From Thalassospira sp. (GTDB lineage Bacteria; Pseudomonadota; Alphaproteobacteria; Rhodospirillales; Thalassospiraceae): a stretch of DNA of 64,000 nucleotides. The DNA lies in assembly GCF_030690045.1 (NCBI RefSeq), contig NZ_JAUYHK010000021.1:299666-363665 (forward strand), in the 5' to 3' direction. A program made the translations under genes and the position numbers. Shown here piece after piece: positions 35,043-44,020 of the stretch (position 1 is its first letter; each line of letters begins with the position of its first letter). Under the pieces are notes generated by a model. It ran no database searches. It was not told the DNA's origin and was given only the letters and a program-made list of their open reading frames with translations.

Positions 35043-36371
35043 TTAATTGTTCGTACTGGTCAGTCCGGATACGAATTTATCAACATCATGGCGCAATTGT
35101 TCGGAATGCTGGGTCAAGGCCTGAGAAGCCCGATGTACTTCATCGGCGACACTGCCGGTATGCTGAGCAGTGGTGCTGACACGTTCCAGACTGCTGTTCA
35201 CATCCCGATTGGCGTTTGACACCCCATTGATATTCTGGCTGATTTCGCCGGTTGCTGCGGCTTGTTGTTCAATCGCGGCCGAAACAGCGGTGACAGCATC
35301 GACAATATTGCTGATCTGGCTGGCAACATCGCGGATTGCGGTGACGGCTTCATTGGTGTTTTGTTGAACCGACGTGATCTGGGCGGTGATGTCGCCGGTG
35401 GCCTTGGCCGTCTGATTGGCAAGGTTTTTTACCTCGCTGGCGACCACGGCAAAGCCTTTGCCTGCATCCCCGGCGCGTGCCGCCTCAATCGTGGCATTCA
35501 GGGCCAGAAGGTTAGTCTGATTGGCAATTTTATCAATCAGGGTCACAACTGCACCGATTTCAGTAGCGGCTTTATTCAGGGTTTCGATGGTTGCCGTTGT
35601 CGATTTTACAGCGGTTTCAACGTCACCTGAAATGGTTGAGGCGCGGGAAACCTGACTGGAAATCTCTCGGATTGACGAATCAAGTTCGTCTGCGGCACTG
35701 GCAACCGTGTTGGCATTGTCGGCAGATACTTCGGCCGCAGATCGGGCGGTTTGGACCTGTCCGTTGGTATCACCGGCACTACTGACCAGGCTTTCCGCCG
35801 CTTTGGCCATGTCTTGCGCCGAGGCGGCCACCGCATTGACTACAGTTGAAACAGTCGCCTGAAACTGGTCGGACATATCTGCAAGGCGTTTTTGATAGGT
35901 GTTCTGGGTTTCTTCGTAATAAATCGTAATGGCCAGTTCCATATCCATAAGAATGGCGGTCGATGCGGCGGCGATCATGTCAGCTGCATGGCGTTCCCGC
36001 TTTAACGCGTCATGCAACATGATAACCAGTTTGCCCAGAATGAAATTATATCCTGAAACATAGGCTTCGGGTGTCAGGCCGATGCGTTCATGTGCCCGGC
36101 CAATCCGGCGGACATCGCCAAAATAACTGTCGTCAAATTTGGCGGAAAACAGTTTTTCCCAATGGTCGCTTTGTGCCTTTTTCAGGCTGCCAACCTTGTC
36201 CTTGCTGCCGATGATGCGGGCAAGATCGTCGCGGGCCATTACCTTGACATAGAACGCATCAAGGATTTGCGGCAGGTTTTTTGCAATATACGGCCATGTT
36301 CTTCTTAAATGGTCCCGTTTCTGATCGTCAAAATCGACAAAGGCGAGACGTCGTTGGAGTTCATCAGTCAT
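35043..36371 (-). CDS. Globin-coupled methyl-accepting chemoreceptor (HemAT-like)
   Basis: A 442-residue soluble chemoreceptor with no membrane segment. Residues 1-155 form a protoglobin sensor; His94 in RIGRAHERIGLTPEAYVSGY is the expected proximal heme ligand. Residues about 180-440 form the coiled-coil signalling domain with the conserved hairpin tip (NLLALNATIEAARAGDAGKG). It should sense oxygen or another heme ligand and signal to CheA. No other chemotaxis genes are close. It converges with the tonB operon; a heme link is tempting but only positional. Confidence 0.95.
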   Translation of the reverse strand: MTDELQRRLAFVDFDDQKRDHLRRTWPYIAKNLPQILDAFYVKVMARDDLARIIGSKDKVGSLKKAQSDHWEKLFSAKFDDSYFGDVRRIGRAHERIGLTPEAYVSGYNFILGKLVIMLHDALKRERHAADMIAAASTAILMDMELAITIYYEETQNTYQKRLADMSDQFQATVSTVVNAVAASAQDMAKAAESLVSSAGDTNGQVQTARSAAEVSADNANTVASAADELDSSIREISSQVSRASTISGDVETAVKSTTATIETLNKAATEIGAVVTLIDKIANQTNLLALNATIEAARAGDAGKGFAVVASEVKNLANQTAKATGDITAQITSVQQNTNEAVTAIRDVASQISNIVDAVTAVSAAIEQQAAATGEISQNINGVSNANRDVNSSLERVSTTAQHTGSVADEVHRASQALTQHSEQLRHDVDKFVSGLTSTNN

Positions 36372-36677
36372 GGTGTCCCCATTTTTCGGTATGCTGTTGC
36401 AAGATATTACACAACCTTAAAGGTTGTCTCTTGAATGGTATTGTTTAACTATACTTTGGTATTATTTTTGGGTGATATATTCACATAAGCCAGCCAGTTG
36501 CGTCTTTCTATGTGAAGCACCAAGCATCAATGCATCGCATACGTGTGTTGTTTATTACAATAATCTTAAATCAAGAAGTTACCGATTGGAATGTTTGATG
36601 TTTCTGGACATCGACAACGCCCTTATGTCCCTGCATGAATTTTGGTCGCTGTTTAACCCGAACCATCGGAGGATCAA
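36372..36677. other. AT-rich intergenic gap
   Basis: About 306 bases between the divergent chemoreceptor and lysozyme-like genes. An open frame (36424-36777, plus) overlaps the true gene in another frame, is rich in Cys and rare codons and has no ribosome site; it is not a gene. AT-rich promoter-like sequence (for example TTTAACTATACTTTGG near 36445) is present, but no defined operator. Confidence 0.5.
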
Positions 36678-37160
36678 ATGGCAACAGGCATCAATCCCGA
36701 TCATTTGCGGCAAGGAATTATACGTCCGGTTTTGCAGAAACTTGACCTGTGGTCACAGGCGGCTGAAAATTTGCTGATGGGGACGGCGGCACAGGAAAGT
36801 GCGCTGGGCACCTATCTGACGCAGATTGGCGGTGGTCCGGCACGCGGTATCTATCAGATGGAACCGGCGACGCTTGATGATTGCTATACCAATTTTCTGG
36901 ATTATCGCGCCGATCTGAAGGCAAAGGTCGATGCCTTTCTGGCCGCACAGCCGGGAAAATCCGATCAGCTTGCAACCAACAATGCGTATGCCACGGCGAT
37001 GTGTCGCATCCGTTATGTCCGCATCAGCGCGGCCTTGCCCGATGCCAGTGACATTACGGGGCTTGGGAATTACTGGAAGCAGTATTACAACACGCCGCTT
37101 GGCAAGGGCACGGTGGACGAGTTTGTCCAAAATTATCAGCGCTATGTCGGCACGGCGTGA
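36678..37160 (+). CDS. Phage-like lysozyme / transglycosylase-fold protein
   Basis: The 160-residue protein begins MATGINPDHLRQGIIRPVLQ, preceded by a strong GGAGG site. Its core reads LLMGTAAQESALGTYLTQIG then GGPARGIYQMEPATLDD, resembling lysozyme-superfamily catalytic regions (Glu in QES, then G-x-x-Q-M-E). Similar short proteins occur in tailed phages as putative muralytic or tail-associated proteins. There is no signal peptide. No other phage gene is adjacent, so it looks like an orphan. Function is inferred from the fold pattern. Confidence 0.7.
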   Translation: MATGINPDHLRQGIIRPVLQKLDLWSQAAENLLMGTAAQESALGTYLTQIGGGPARGIYQMEPATLDDCYTNFLDYRADLKAKVDAFLAAQPGKSDQLATNNAYATAMCRIRYVRISAALPDASDITGLGNYWKQYYNTPLGKGTVDEFVQNYQRYVGTA

Positions 37161-37166
37161 CGGCAC

Positions 37167-37201
37167 ATAAAAAAGCACGAACAGCGCAAATCTGTTCGTG
37201 C
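37167..37201 (-). terminator. Terminator of pyrE
   Basis: GCACGAACAG and CTGTTCGTGC form a perfect 10-bp stem. On the minus strand it is followed by TTTTTT, so it ends pyrE transcripts; the plus strand lacks a U-tract. Confidence 0.9.
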
Positions 37202-37226
37202 CTGAAAATACCGGATGGTGATTCAA

Positions 37227-37919
37227 TCAATCGTGCTTGCCGCCATGCGCCTTAGACCAGCCAATCGGATCGGCCAGAAAATCGCGGACGCCATTAACCG
37301 CAGCGTCGCTGAAATAGCCCCCCTGTTGGGCAACATCCAGAACATCATGCCATGTGCACAGATAATGCATTTCGATGTCGTCTTTTTTCAGGTTTTCCAG
37401 CGCATTGGGAAACACACCATAGAAAAACACGACAAAAGCATGTTTGCATTCGCCGCCTGCTTCGCGAATGGCATTGACGAAATTGACCTTTGATGCTCCA
37501 TCTGTTGCAAGGTCTTCGACCAGAAGTACGCGCTGGCCTTCGTGGATGTCGCCTTCAATCCGCGCCTTGCGGCCAAAACCCTTGGGCTTTTTACGGACAT
37601 ATTGCATCGGTAAATCCAGCGCATCGGCCAGCCATGCCGAATAGGGGATACCTGCGGTTTCCCCTCCGGCCACGGCATCAAATGCCTCGTATCCGGCGGC
37701 ATCCGAAATCTGACGGGCGGCCAGTTCGATCACCTTGCGCCGCGCACGTGGAAAGGAAATCAGCTTGCGACAATCGATATAGGTCGGGCTGGCCCAACCG
37801 GATGTCAGGATATACGGGTCTTCCGGTCGGAAATTGACCGCTCCGATATCCAGCAAAATACGGGCGACGGTTTTTGCAGCATAACTGCAATGAGCAGAGG
37901 ATGCAGGGATCGTGGACAT
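37227..37919 (-). CDS. pyrE: Orotate phosphoribosyltransferase
   Basis: A 230-residue enzyme of pyrimidine synthesis: YILTSGWASPTYIDCRKLIS at the N-terminus and AFDAVAGGETAGIPYSAWLA. It then has RKKPKGFGRKARIEG (catalytic loop with Lys/Arg) and VLLVEDLATDGASK, the PRPP-binding motif. The variant VEDLATDG in place of VEDVxTTG is common in alphaproteobacteria. The terminator at 37167-37201 follows. Confidence 0.96.
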   Translation of the reverse strand: MSTIPASSAHCSYAAKTVARILLDIGAVNFRPEDPYILTSGWASPTYIDCRKLISFPRARRKVIELAARQISDAAGYEAFDAVAGGETAGIPYSAWLADALDLPMQYVRKKPKGFGRKARIEGDIHEGQRVLLVEDLATDGASKVNFVNAIREAGGECKHAFVVFFYGVFPNALENLKKDDIEMHYLCTWHDVLDVAQQGGYFSDAAVNGVRDFLADPIGWSKAHGGKHD

Positions 37920-38110
37920 GGCAGCACTTCCTTTTGGGCGTAAAGAACGGCATTTCTTAGCGGTTTATTGTGCAAAGCGCAAAGAAAAGCCGCTGTCCGG
38001 ATGGTCAGGATTTCTTGGTTTTATTGGGAAGGTATGCAAGGCATTGGCAAAAGACCATTTTGGGTTTATTTCGGTATGGCTATGCCGAATTAAACGGAAA
38101 GGCCTGTGTC

Positions 38111-38896
38111 ATGACCCAAGACAGCGGACTGATGGTGGATATCGCCCATGCCATCGCCACGATTACCATTAACCAGCCGGACCGTAAAAATGCCCTGACC
38201 AAACCGATGTGGGGTGAGTTGGCAAATATGGCGGCCGATCTGGCGGCCCGGGATGATTTGCGCTGTATCGTTATTCGGGGTGGCTGCGGGGCGGGTTTTG
38301 GGGCTGGAGCCGATATTCATGAATTTGTCCGCGAACGCGATGGTTTTGCCCGGGCGCGGGATTACGGCATGTTGCATGCTGAAGCCCTGCAAACCATTCA
38401 GGCCTGCCCGCATCCGGTGATTGCAGCTATTGATGGACCGTGCATCGGGGCGTCCTTTGTGCTGGCGGCGGCGTGCGATTTGCGGATTGCCGCGGCCAAT
38501 GCCAAATTTGCTGTGCCGCCGATGAAACTCGGCGCGACGCTGGGCTATCCGGAATTGCAAATTATGCTGGATTTGCTGGGGCAGGGGCGATTGCTGGAAA
38601 TTCTTTTGGAAGGCCAAACCTTTGGTGCAGAACGGGCACGCGACATTGGCTTTGTTGCCCGCGTGGTGACAGATGACGCCTTTGAAGATGAAATCACCCG
38701 CACAGCGAAGCATATTGCCACAGGGGCACCGATCACCCAGCGTCTGCACAAAAAAATGATCAGCCGTCTTTTGGAAGGCGGGGCGCTAAACGCAGCGGAA
38801 TTCGACGAGGGCTATCGCGCCTTTGACAGCGACGATTTCCGCGAGGGTTATACCGCCTTCATCGAAAAGCGCAAACCGGTGTTCGTTGGGAAATAA
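38111..38896 (+). CDS. Enoyl-CoA hydratase/isomerase family protein
   Basis: A 261-residue crotonase-fold protein: ITINQPDRKNALTKPMWGEL, CIVIRGGCGAGFGAGADIHEF (oxyanion loop), HPVIAAIDGPCIGASFVLAA, then PPMKLGATLGYPELQIML. The oxyanion-hole glycines are present, while the catalytic Glu pair of true hydratases is not clear, so it may be an isomerase or another crotonase. The start at 38111 follows GGAAAGG; the upstream frame from 37970 would overlap the pyrE promoter region. It is monocistronic by appearance. Confidence 0.88.
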   Translation: MTQDSGLMVDIAHAIATITINQPDRKNALTKPMWGELANMAADLAARDDLRCIVIRGGCGAGFGAGADIHEFVRERDGFARARDYGMLHAEALQTIQACPHPVIAAIDGPCIGASFVLAAACDLRIAAANAKFAVPPMKLGATLGYPELQIMLDLLGQGRLLEILLEGQTFGAERARDIGFVARVVTDDAFEDEITRTAKHIATGAPITQRLHKKMISRLLEGGALNAAEFDEGYRAFDSDDFREGYTAFIEKRKPVFVGK

Positions 38897-38917
38897 GGCT
38901 GGTTACACGCGGTATTA

Positions 38918-40147
38918 TCAGGATTTTCTTTCCGTTTCGGGTTCGATGCTGGTCAGTTTCGGACGGGCAACCAGATACACCATCAGATTGGCAAAAATCC
39001 CGAAACCCAACATGCAGGCCGTCACGGGTAACAGGGTGCCGTTATGAATCTGGCCGATGAAAATCCCGGCCAGTGCGCCAGTGGCAAACTGGATCGTGCC
39101 CATCAGGGCGGTTGCCGTGCCGCCGATATAGGGGAAATACTGCATAAAGGCGGCAGTGGCGTTGGGCGCGGTCAGGCCGATCAAACCGACAGACAGCATG
39201 ACAAGTGGCACGATGGCATATAGATTGGGTTCAAACAGATTAACGGCAATGAACAGCAACACAGTGGCGGCAAGCTGAACTCCGACGCCAATCGCCAGAA
39301 TCTGATGGCATTCCATGCGTTTGAGTAACGGGCCGTTCAGGCGGTTGCAGATGATGATGACAATGACATTTGCCCCAAACAGCCACGGGAATGTGGCAGG
39401 GGACATGCCAAAATAATCAATGTACATAAACGGGCTGTCGGTCAGGAAACTGAACATCACCGCACTGGCCCCGGTATGGGCGAAAAGATAGCCAAGGGCC
39501 GGACGTTGTTTCAGAACCTCGATATAGGTCCATAAAACACGCCGGGCCGGGCCGGGATGGCGAACATGCAAGCGTGTTGTTTCCGGCAACTTCAACCAGA
39601 CAATCACCAGCATGATGCTGCCATAAACCACCAGCAGGACAAAAATCGCCCGCCACGTTGAAAAAGTCAGCAGGATCGCTCCGATGGTCGGCGCCACCAG
39701 CGGTGCAATCATCATGATCATGGCGATCAGGGCAAACATACGGGCGGCTTCCTTGCCGTCATACAGATCACGCACCGATGCCCCGACAATCACCAGCGCA
39801 AAGCCGCCACCAATCGCCTGGATAAAGCGCATGACATTCAGGCTGGTGGAGGTTTCGACCGACAGGATGATGGCACTGGCAAGAATATAAATCAGAAGCC
39901 CCGTCATCGCGACCGGACGGCGACCAATGCGGTCCGACAACGGGCCGCCAATCAGTTGCCCCAGGGCAAAGCCGATCAGAAAGGTACTGATGGAAATTTC
40001 GATATCATGGATCGGTGCACCAAAATCCCGCGCCATCGCAGGAATGGCAGGCAGATAAGTATCAATGGCAAAGGGCGCGGTCGCAATCAGGGCGGCCAGC
40101 AAAATGGCAAGACGCTTGGGGTTGAAGGCGTCGGCAGCACGGGACAT
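38918..40147 (-). CDS. Bcr/CflA-family multidrug efflux MFS transporter
   Basis: A 409-residue, 12-helix transporter with AILLAALIATAPFAIDTYLP, the Bcr/CflA first-helix signature (x-D-x-Y-L-P), the loop motif GPLSDRIGRRPVAMTG and QAIGGGFALVIVGASVRDLY. Family members export drugs such as bicyclomycin or chloramphenicol; the substrate here is unknown. The ATG at 40147 is preferred over an upstream TTG at 40207. Confidence 0.92.
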   Translation of the reverse strand: MSRAADAFNPKRLAILLAALIATAPFAIDTYLPAIPAMARDFGAPIHDIEISISTFLIGFALGQLIGGPLSDRIGRRPVAMTGLLIYILASAIILSVETSTSLNVMRFIQAIGGGFALVIVGASVRDLYDGKEAARMFALIAMIMMIAPLVAPTIGAILLTFSTWRAIFVLLVVYGSIMLVIVWLKLPETTRLHVRHPGPARRVLWTYIEVLKQRPALGYLFAHTGASAVMFSFLTDSPFMYIDYFGMSPATFPWLFGANVIVIIICNRLNGPLLKRMECHQILAIGVGVQLAATVLLFIAVNLFEPNLYAIVPLVMLSVGLIGLTAPNATAAFMQYFPYIGGTATALMGTIQFATGALAGIFIGQIHNGTLLPVTACMLGFGIFANLMVYLVARPKLTSIEPETERKS

Positions 40148-40317
40148 GAGGCGATCCGGTTGTTGGTGTCGGGGTGGCGCATTGTCTGTGATCTGACTGG
40201 CAGCCAAATGCGCATTTGAAACGATTCAAGTGTAATTATTATCCACAGATTTTTTGTTTTTCCTAGTCGGCAATGGTCGGTGCCCGGCGCAGCAGCCATG
40301 CACAAAGCGCACAAAGG

Positions 40318-40349
40318 AAAACGGCACTCCGCTCAAGGAGTGCCGTTTG
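40318..40349 (-). terminator. Terminator of the TRAP operon
   Basis: ACGGCACTCC and GGAGTGCCGT form a perfect 10-bp stem; the minus strand continues with TTTTCCTTTG. It lies 38 bases after the permease stop. Confidence 0.85.
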
Positions 40350-40386
40350 TGCATCAGAAATGCAGGTTTTTCGGGATTGAATCGTT

Positions 40387-42549
40387 TCAGGCTTCGCGCG
40401 GTGTCTCGCGTTTGACCGCGATTCGTTGCAGCAGGAAGACCGCCACAATCAGGGCTGCCCCGATCAAATCGGTGGTCAGGCCTCCTGTAATCAGCATCAA
40501 TGCTGCCGCAAAAGTAAGGGCGCGGATTGGCAGCGCCAGCCGGGCATTGAAGATATACCCGACAATACCGCCAGACAGCATATAAATGCCGATCAAGGCT
40601 GTGATCACATGCGTCATGATCGGGAACCAGTCCCCCTGCATCAGCAGGCTGGGGCTGTAGAAAAACATGAACGGCACGATAAAGGCCGATAGTCCGATGC
40701 GGAACGACGTGATTGATGTGCGCAACGGTTCCGAGCCCGCCAATGCTGCCCCGGCATAGGAAGCAAGAGCAACTGGTGGCGTAATCGCCGACAGCACCGC
40801 ATAGTAGAACACAAAGAAATGTGCCACCAGCGGCGAGATGCCAAGTTGGATCAGTCCCGGTGCGACCACCGATGCCGCCACGGCATAGGCCGCCGTGGTC
40901 GGCATGCCCATGCCCAGCATGATCGAAATCAGCATGGCAAAGAACAGGGCAATGATCTGACTTTGTTCTGCAATCGCCAGCAACATCGACGAAAACCGTA
41001 AACCAACGCCGGTCAGGCCGATGACACCAACGATAATCCCTGCGCAGGCACAAACTGCAATCAACTGGATCGCCATCCGTGCCGACAGGTCAAGTGCACC
41101 GATGACTTCTTTCGCACCCATGCGGTGTGGCGTTAGCCACGACACGACAAAGGCTGACATCAAGGCAAGTGTTCCGGCCCGGATCACCGAATATCCCATG
41201 AACAGCGCACCGACCAGAATGATGATCGGCAGGAACAGGTAAACCTGTTTGATTAGTTGGGAGAATTGCGGCAGTTCAGATTTGCTGAGCCCGCGCATAT
41301 TATGTTTTTGCGCTTCAAAATCAACAACCAGAAACACCGACACAAAATACAGCACAGCCGGAATGATGGCAGCGACGATCAGGTCGGTATAGGGAATGCC
41401 GGTGACTTCGGCCATGATAAAGGCCCCGGCACCCATGATCGGCGGCATGATCTGCCCGCCCGAAGAGGCGGCGGCCTCGACCGATGCTGCGACTTGCGGC
41501 TTGTAACCCACCCGTTTCATCAACGGAATGGTCAGGGACCCGGTGGCAACCACATTGCCCGCCGAGGTGCCGTTGATCATGCCCATCAGGCCGCTGGCGA
41601 ATACAGCGACCTTGGCCGGGCCGCCGCGTTTGTGACCGGCGGCGGCAAAGGCGAAATTGACGAAATAATCGCCAACCTTTGAAGCCTGCAAAAAGGCGGC
41701 AAAGGCGATGAACAGCATGATGTAGGTGGATGATACCGCCGTTGTCGGGCCCAGAATGCCGTTGTCGGTATAGATATAGGTAAAGAACCGGTCGAAGGAA
41801 TAACCGCCATGTTTCAGGAATCCCGGTAACCATGGACCGATGAAGCCATAGACAACAAACAGGCCTGAAATAATCAGAAGTGCCAGACCGGCAACACGGC
41901 GCGTGACTTCAAGGATCAGCAGAATGCCGGTAAAAGCAACCCATGCGTCAACCGGGGTTGGCATCACACCGGCGCGGAACTGCCACGGTGTCAGATTGGC
42001 CATCAGATAGGCCGATGCAGCAAAGGTATTGAGCAGCAAAATCCAGTCATAAAGCGGCGCACCAACGGCACGTGGACGGAACAGCCAGCCCGACCCGATG
42101 GCGACCATTGTTGATCCGGCAAGGGCCAGACCAAAATATTCGTAAGGTGCCGGTGACGGAAATTTGGCCGGTGTGCCGAAAACTTCATAAAGACCATAGG
42201 CCGCAATCGCGGTGACAAACAGTGCGGGAAGACCGGCAATCAGCGCCATCACCCGTTCGGCAAGAATAAGGGACGGATTGCGGGTGGTGCTATCATCCGT
42301 CGGAGCAATCGAGCCATACAGACCCAAGCCGATCATCAGGCCGCCTGCGACATGAAGGATACGAAACGCCCAGGTTTCAAGCGGGAAAAGATTGAGCACC
42401 AACAGGTGAAAAACAGTGTAGAGAACGCAAAAAGCAAAAAAGAATTTGCTTTCCCAGCTGCGCAGGGGACGTCCGAGCGCCCCGGGTTCTTCATCGACAC
42501 CAGACGCAAGAACCCGTTCCGCGACGGTTTCGGGCTTGGATTCGGCCAT
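40387..42549 (-). CDS. TAXI-type TRAP transporter fused permease (4TM/12TM)
   Basis: A 720-residue inner-membrane protein with an N-terminal DctQ-like four-helix part and a C-terminal DctM-like part fused in one chain. It has about 17 membrane segments, including LIGVALAL-like hydrophobic runs and the conserved GTSAGNVVATGSLTIPLMKR and SSGGQIMPPIMGAGAFIMAE. This fused architecture is typical of TAXI-TRAP systems, which import carboxylates or amino acids with a sodium gradient; the substrate is unknown. It starts 98 bases after the binding-protein gene and is preceded by an intercistronic hairpin. Confidence 0.93.
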   Translation of the reverse strand: MAESKPETVAERVLASGVDEEPGALGRPLRSWESKFFFAFCVLYTVFHLLVLNLFPLETWAFRILHVAGGLMIGLGLYGSIAPTDDSTTRNPSLILAERVMALIAGLPALFVTAIAAYGLYEVFGTPAKFPSPAPYEYFGLALAGSTMVAIGSGWLFRPRAVGAPLYDWILLLNTFAASAYLMANLTPWQFRAGVMPTPVDAWVAFTGILLILEVTRRVAGLALLIISGLFVVYGFIGPWLPGFLKHGGYSFDRFFTYIYTDNGILGPTTAVSSTYIMLFIAFAAFLQASKVGDYFVNFAFAAAGHKRGGPAKVAVFASGLMGMINGTSAGNVVATGSLTIPLMKRVGYKPQVAASVEAAASSGGQIMPPIMGAGAFIMAEVTGIPYTDLIVAAIIPAVLYFVSVFLVVDFEAQKHNMRGLSKSELPQFSQLIKQVYLFLPIIILVGALFMGYSVIRAGTLALMSAFVVSWLTPHRMGAKEVIGALDLSARMAIQLIAVCACAGIIVGVIGLTGVGLRFSSMLLAIAEQSQIIALFFAMLISIMLGMGMPTTAAYAVAASVVAPGLIQLGISPLVAHFFVFYYAVLSAITPPVALASYAGAALAGSEPLRTSITSFRIGLSAFIVPFMFFYSPSLLMQGDWFPIMTHVITALIGIYMLSGGIVGYIFNARLALPIRALTFAAALMLITGGLTTDLIGAALIVAVFLLQRIAVKRETPREA

Positions 42550-42585
42550 GACGGTTTTCCGTATTTACTGAATAACGAGACACCC

Positions 42586-42628
42586 CGCCTGTCGGGGCGC
42601 GATCAGTATCGCGATCCTCCGGCAGGCG
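42586..42628 (-). promoter_or_regulatory. Intercistronic hairpin between binding protein and permease
   Basis: CGCCTG faces CAGGCG at the base, and CGCGAT pairs with ATCGCG around CAGT at the tip, with GG/CC pairs between. No U-tract follows. Stem-loops at this place in solute-binding-protein operons often stabilise the upstream mRNA part and lower permease expression. Confidence 0.6.
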
Positions 42629-42647
42629 AGGCAGTTAAGATGAAGGA

Positions 42648-43664
42648 TCAGTCTTCGTATTCAGGCGGCAACAGGTTCAGGGGAATGTCGATCCCTTTTT
42701 CCTTGTAGTACCGGATTGCGCCCGGATGGAACCACATGAAACCATTCTGGTTCCAGTTTTCAGCCACGGTATCAACAGCCGTTGCGTGGATTTGCAGCAT
42801 ACGGTCATTATTGTCGAGAACGACTTTCATGACGTTGTAGACGAAATCCGCCGACAGATCCTTGTGGGCGACGCCAAAATTGGCCATCGAGACGGTTTTG
42901 ATGTCGCTATCAATGCTGGAATAGGTGCCTGCCGGAATGGTGAATTCGGTAACCGACGGATAGGCAGCCAGAATTTCGATCATCTGTTCGTCATTGAAAC
43001 CGAAAATATTGGCACCGTTTTGGGCTTCAACCTGGCTGAAAGCGGCAATAGGAATGCCAGCAGCAAAGGCAAAGCCATCAATCAGGCCATCCTGAAGCTG
43101 TCCGGCGGCATCGGCAGCACCGCCATATTGCAGATCAGCAGAAATACCAAGGGTTTCAAAGAAACGTGCCCAATAAGCTGCTGCTGTGCCGGTACGGGGG
43201 CCGACATTGACGCGCTTGCCATCCAGACCGGCAACATCGGTGATGCCTGACGATTCAAGGGTCACGCTATGGAATGGGGTCGGATACATCGGGAAAGTGG
43301 CGCGGACATTGTGCATCGGAACACCCGGTGCCAGTTCGCTTTGACCGACCCAGCCGTCATAAGCCGGGCCCATTGTGACCATGCCCATGTCAAGTTCACC
43401 GCTTTGGATCAGCGCCATATTGGCGACTGGGCCACCGGTGACTTCGGATGATGTCGGAACGCCCAGCATTTCCTGAACGAGGCTGGCCCAGCCTGCACCA
43501 TAAACGAAATAGGTGCCGCCCTGCGATGCCGTACCCACTTTGACCGAGGTCGGCCAATCGGAACGGTCCTGCGCCTGTGCTGCCGGTGCCAGCGCCAGCG
43601 TGGCGGCGAGGGCCGTCACGGCGCCAACAGTTTTGGCGTGACGTTTCAAAATGTTTTTAAGCAT
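42648..43664 (-). CDS. TAXI-family TRAP solute-binding protein
   Basis: A 338-residue periplasmic protein with a signal peptide ending ALAPAAQAQ (first 25-30 residues). It then has VKVGTASQGGTYFVYGAGWA, the TAXI signature, and VTGGPVANMALIQSGELDMG. It binds a ligand and hands it to the fused permease. Ligand type (for example glutamate, 2-oxoglutarate or other) cannot be read by eye. The start at 43664 has GGGAGGAAAG upstream; the longer frame from 43844 is untranslated leader. Confidence 0.93.
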   Translation of the reverse strand: MLKNILKRHAKTVGAVTALAATLALAPAAQAQDRSDWPTSVKVGTASQGGTYFVYGAGWASLVQEMLGVPTSSEVTGGPVANMALIQSGELDMGMVTMGPAYDGWVGQSELAPGVPMHNVRATFPMYPTPFHSVTLESSGITDVAGLDGKRVNVGPRTGTAAAYWARFFETLGISADLQYGGAADAAGQLQDGLIDGFAFAAGIPIAAFSQVEAQNGANIFGFNDEQMIEILAAYPSVTEFTIPAGTYSSIDSDIKTVSMANFGVAHKDLSADFVYNVMKVVLDNNDRMLQIHATAVDTVAENWNQNGFMWFHPGAIRYYKEKGIDIPLNLLPPEYED

Positions 43665-43857
43665 GTCTGGTCTTTCCTCCCTGGGAATACCGTAAATGTT
43701 GCGACCGGCGACCACTGTTAAGGTTTCTTGATCCGGGACGCCTGTCATACACAGTAGCGGTTGAATGTCATAATCAGAACAGAAATCTTCAAGATTTTGT
43801 TTCCCGTCTCTATGTCGGGGTTCCGAAAATGATGTCAATGCCACTGCTCCTGTTACA

Positions 43858-43872
43858 GCAAGTCTGATGCCA
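43858..43872 (-). promoter_or_regulatory. Putative sigma-54 promoter of the TAXI-TRAP operon
   Basis: On the minus strand TGGCATCAGACTTGC matches TGGCAY-N5-TTGC with the exact GG-N10-GC spacing. It lies 194 bases before the binding-protein start. The sequence between 43873 and 44020 could hold activator sites for the adjacent NtrC-family regulator; the rest of the 356-base gap shows no gene. Confidence 0.8.
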
Positions 43873-44020
43873 GATCGGGCAGGGAGTCGGAAATAAAAAT
43901 AAATGATGAAATATCAATTTGTTAACTGATATTGCGTGGAGAGTGTAAAGGATATTTGGGTGGTATTCCATACATGACGGCGGCGCAGCATGTGCGAAAT
44001 TCCGCCCAGATCAGAGAATG

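Noticed and set aside
36424-36777. 117-codon ORF upstream of the lysozyme-like gene
   Set aside because: Overlaps the real start in another frame, is rich in Cys and rare codons and has no ribosome site.
40226-41053. 275-codon minus-strand frame overlapping the TRAP permease
   Set aside because: Same strand but another frame as the true gene; Cys/His/Arg-rich and without a recognisable domain.
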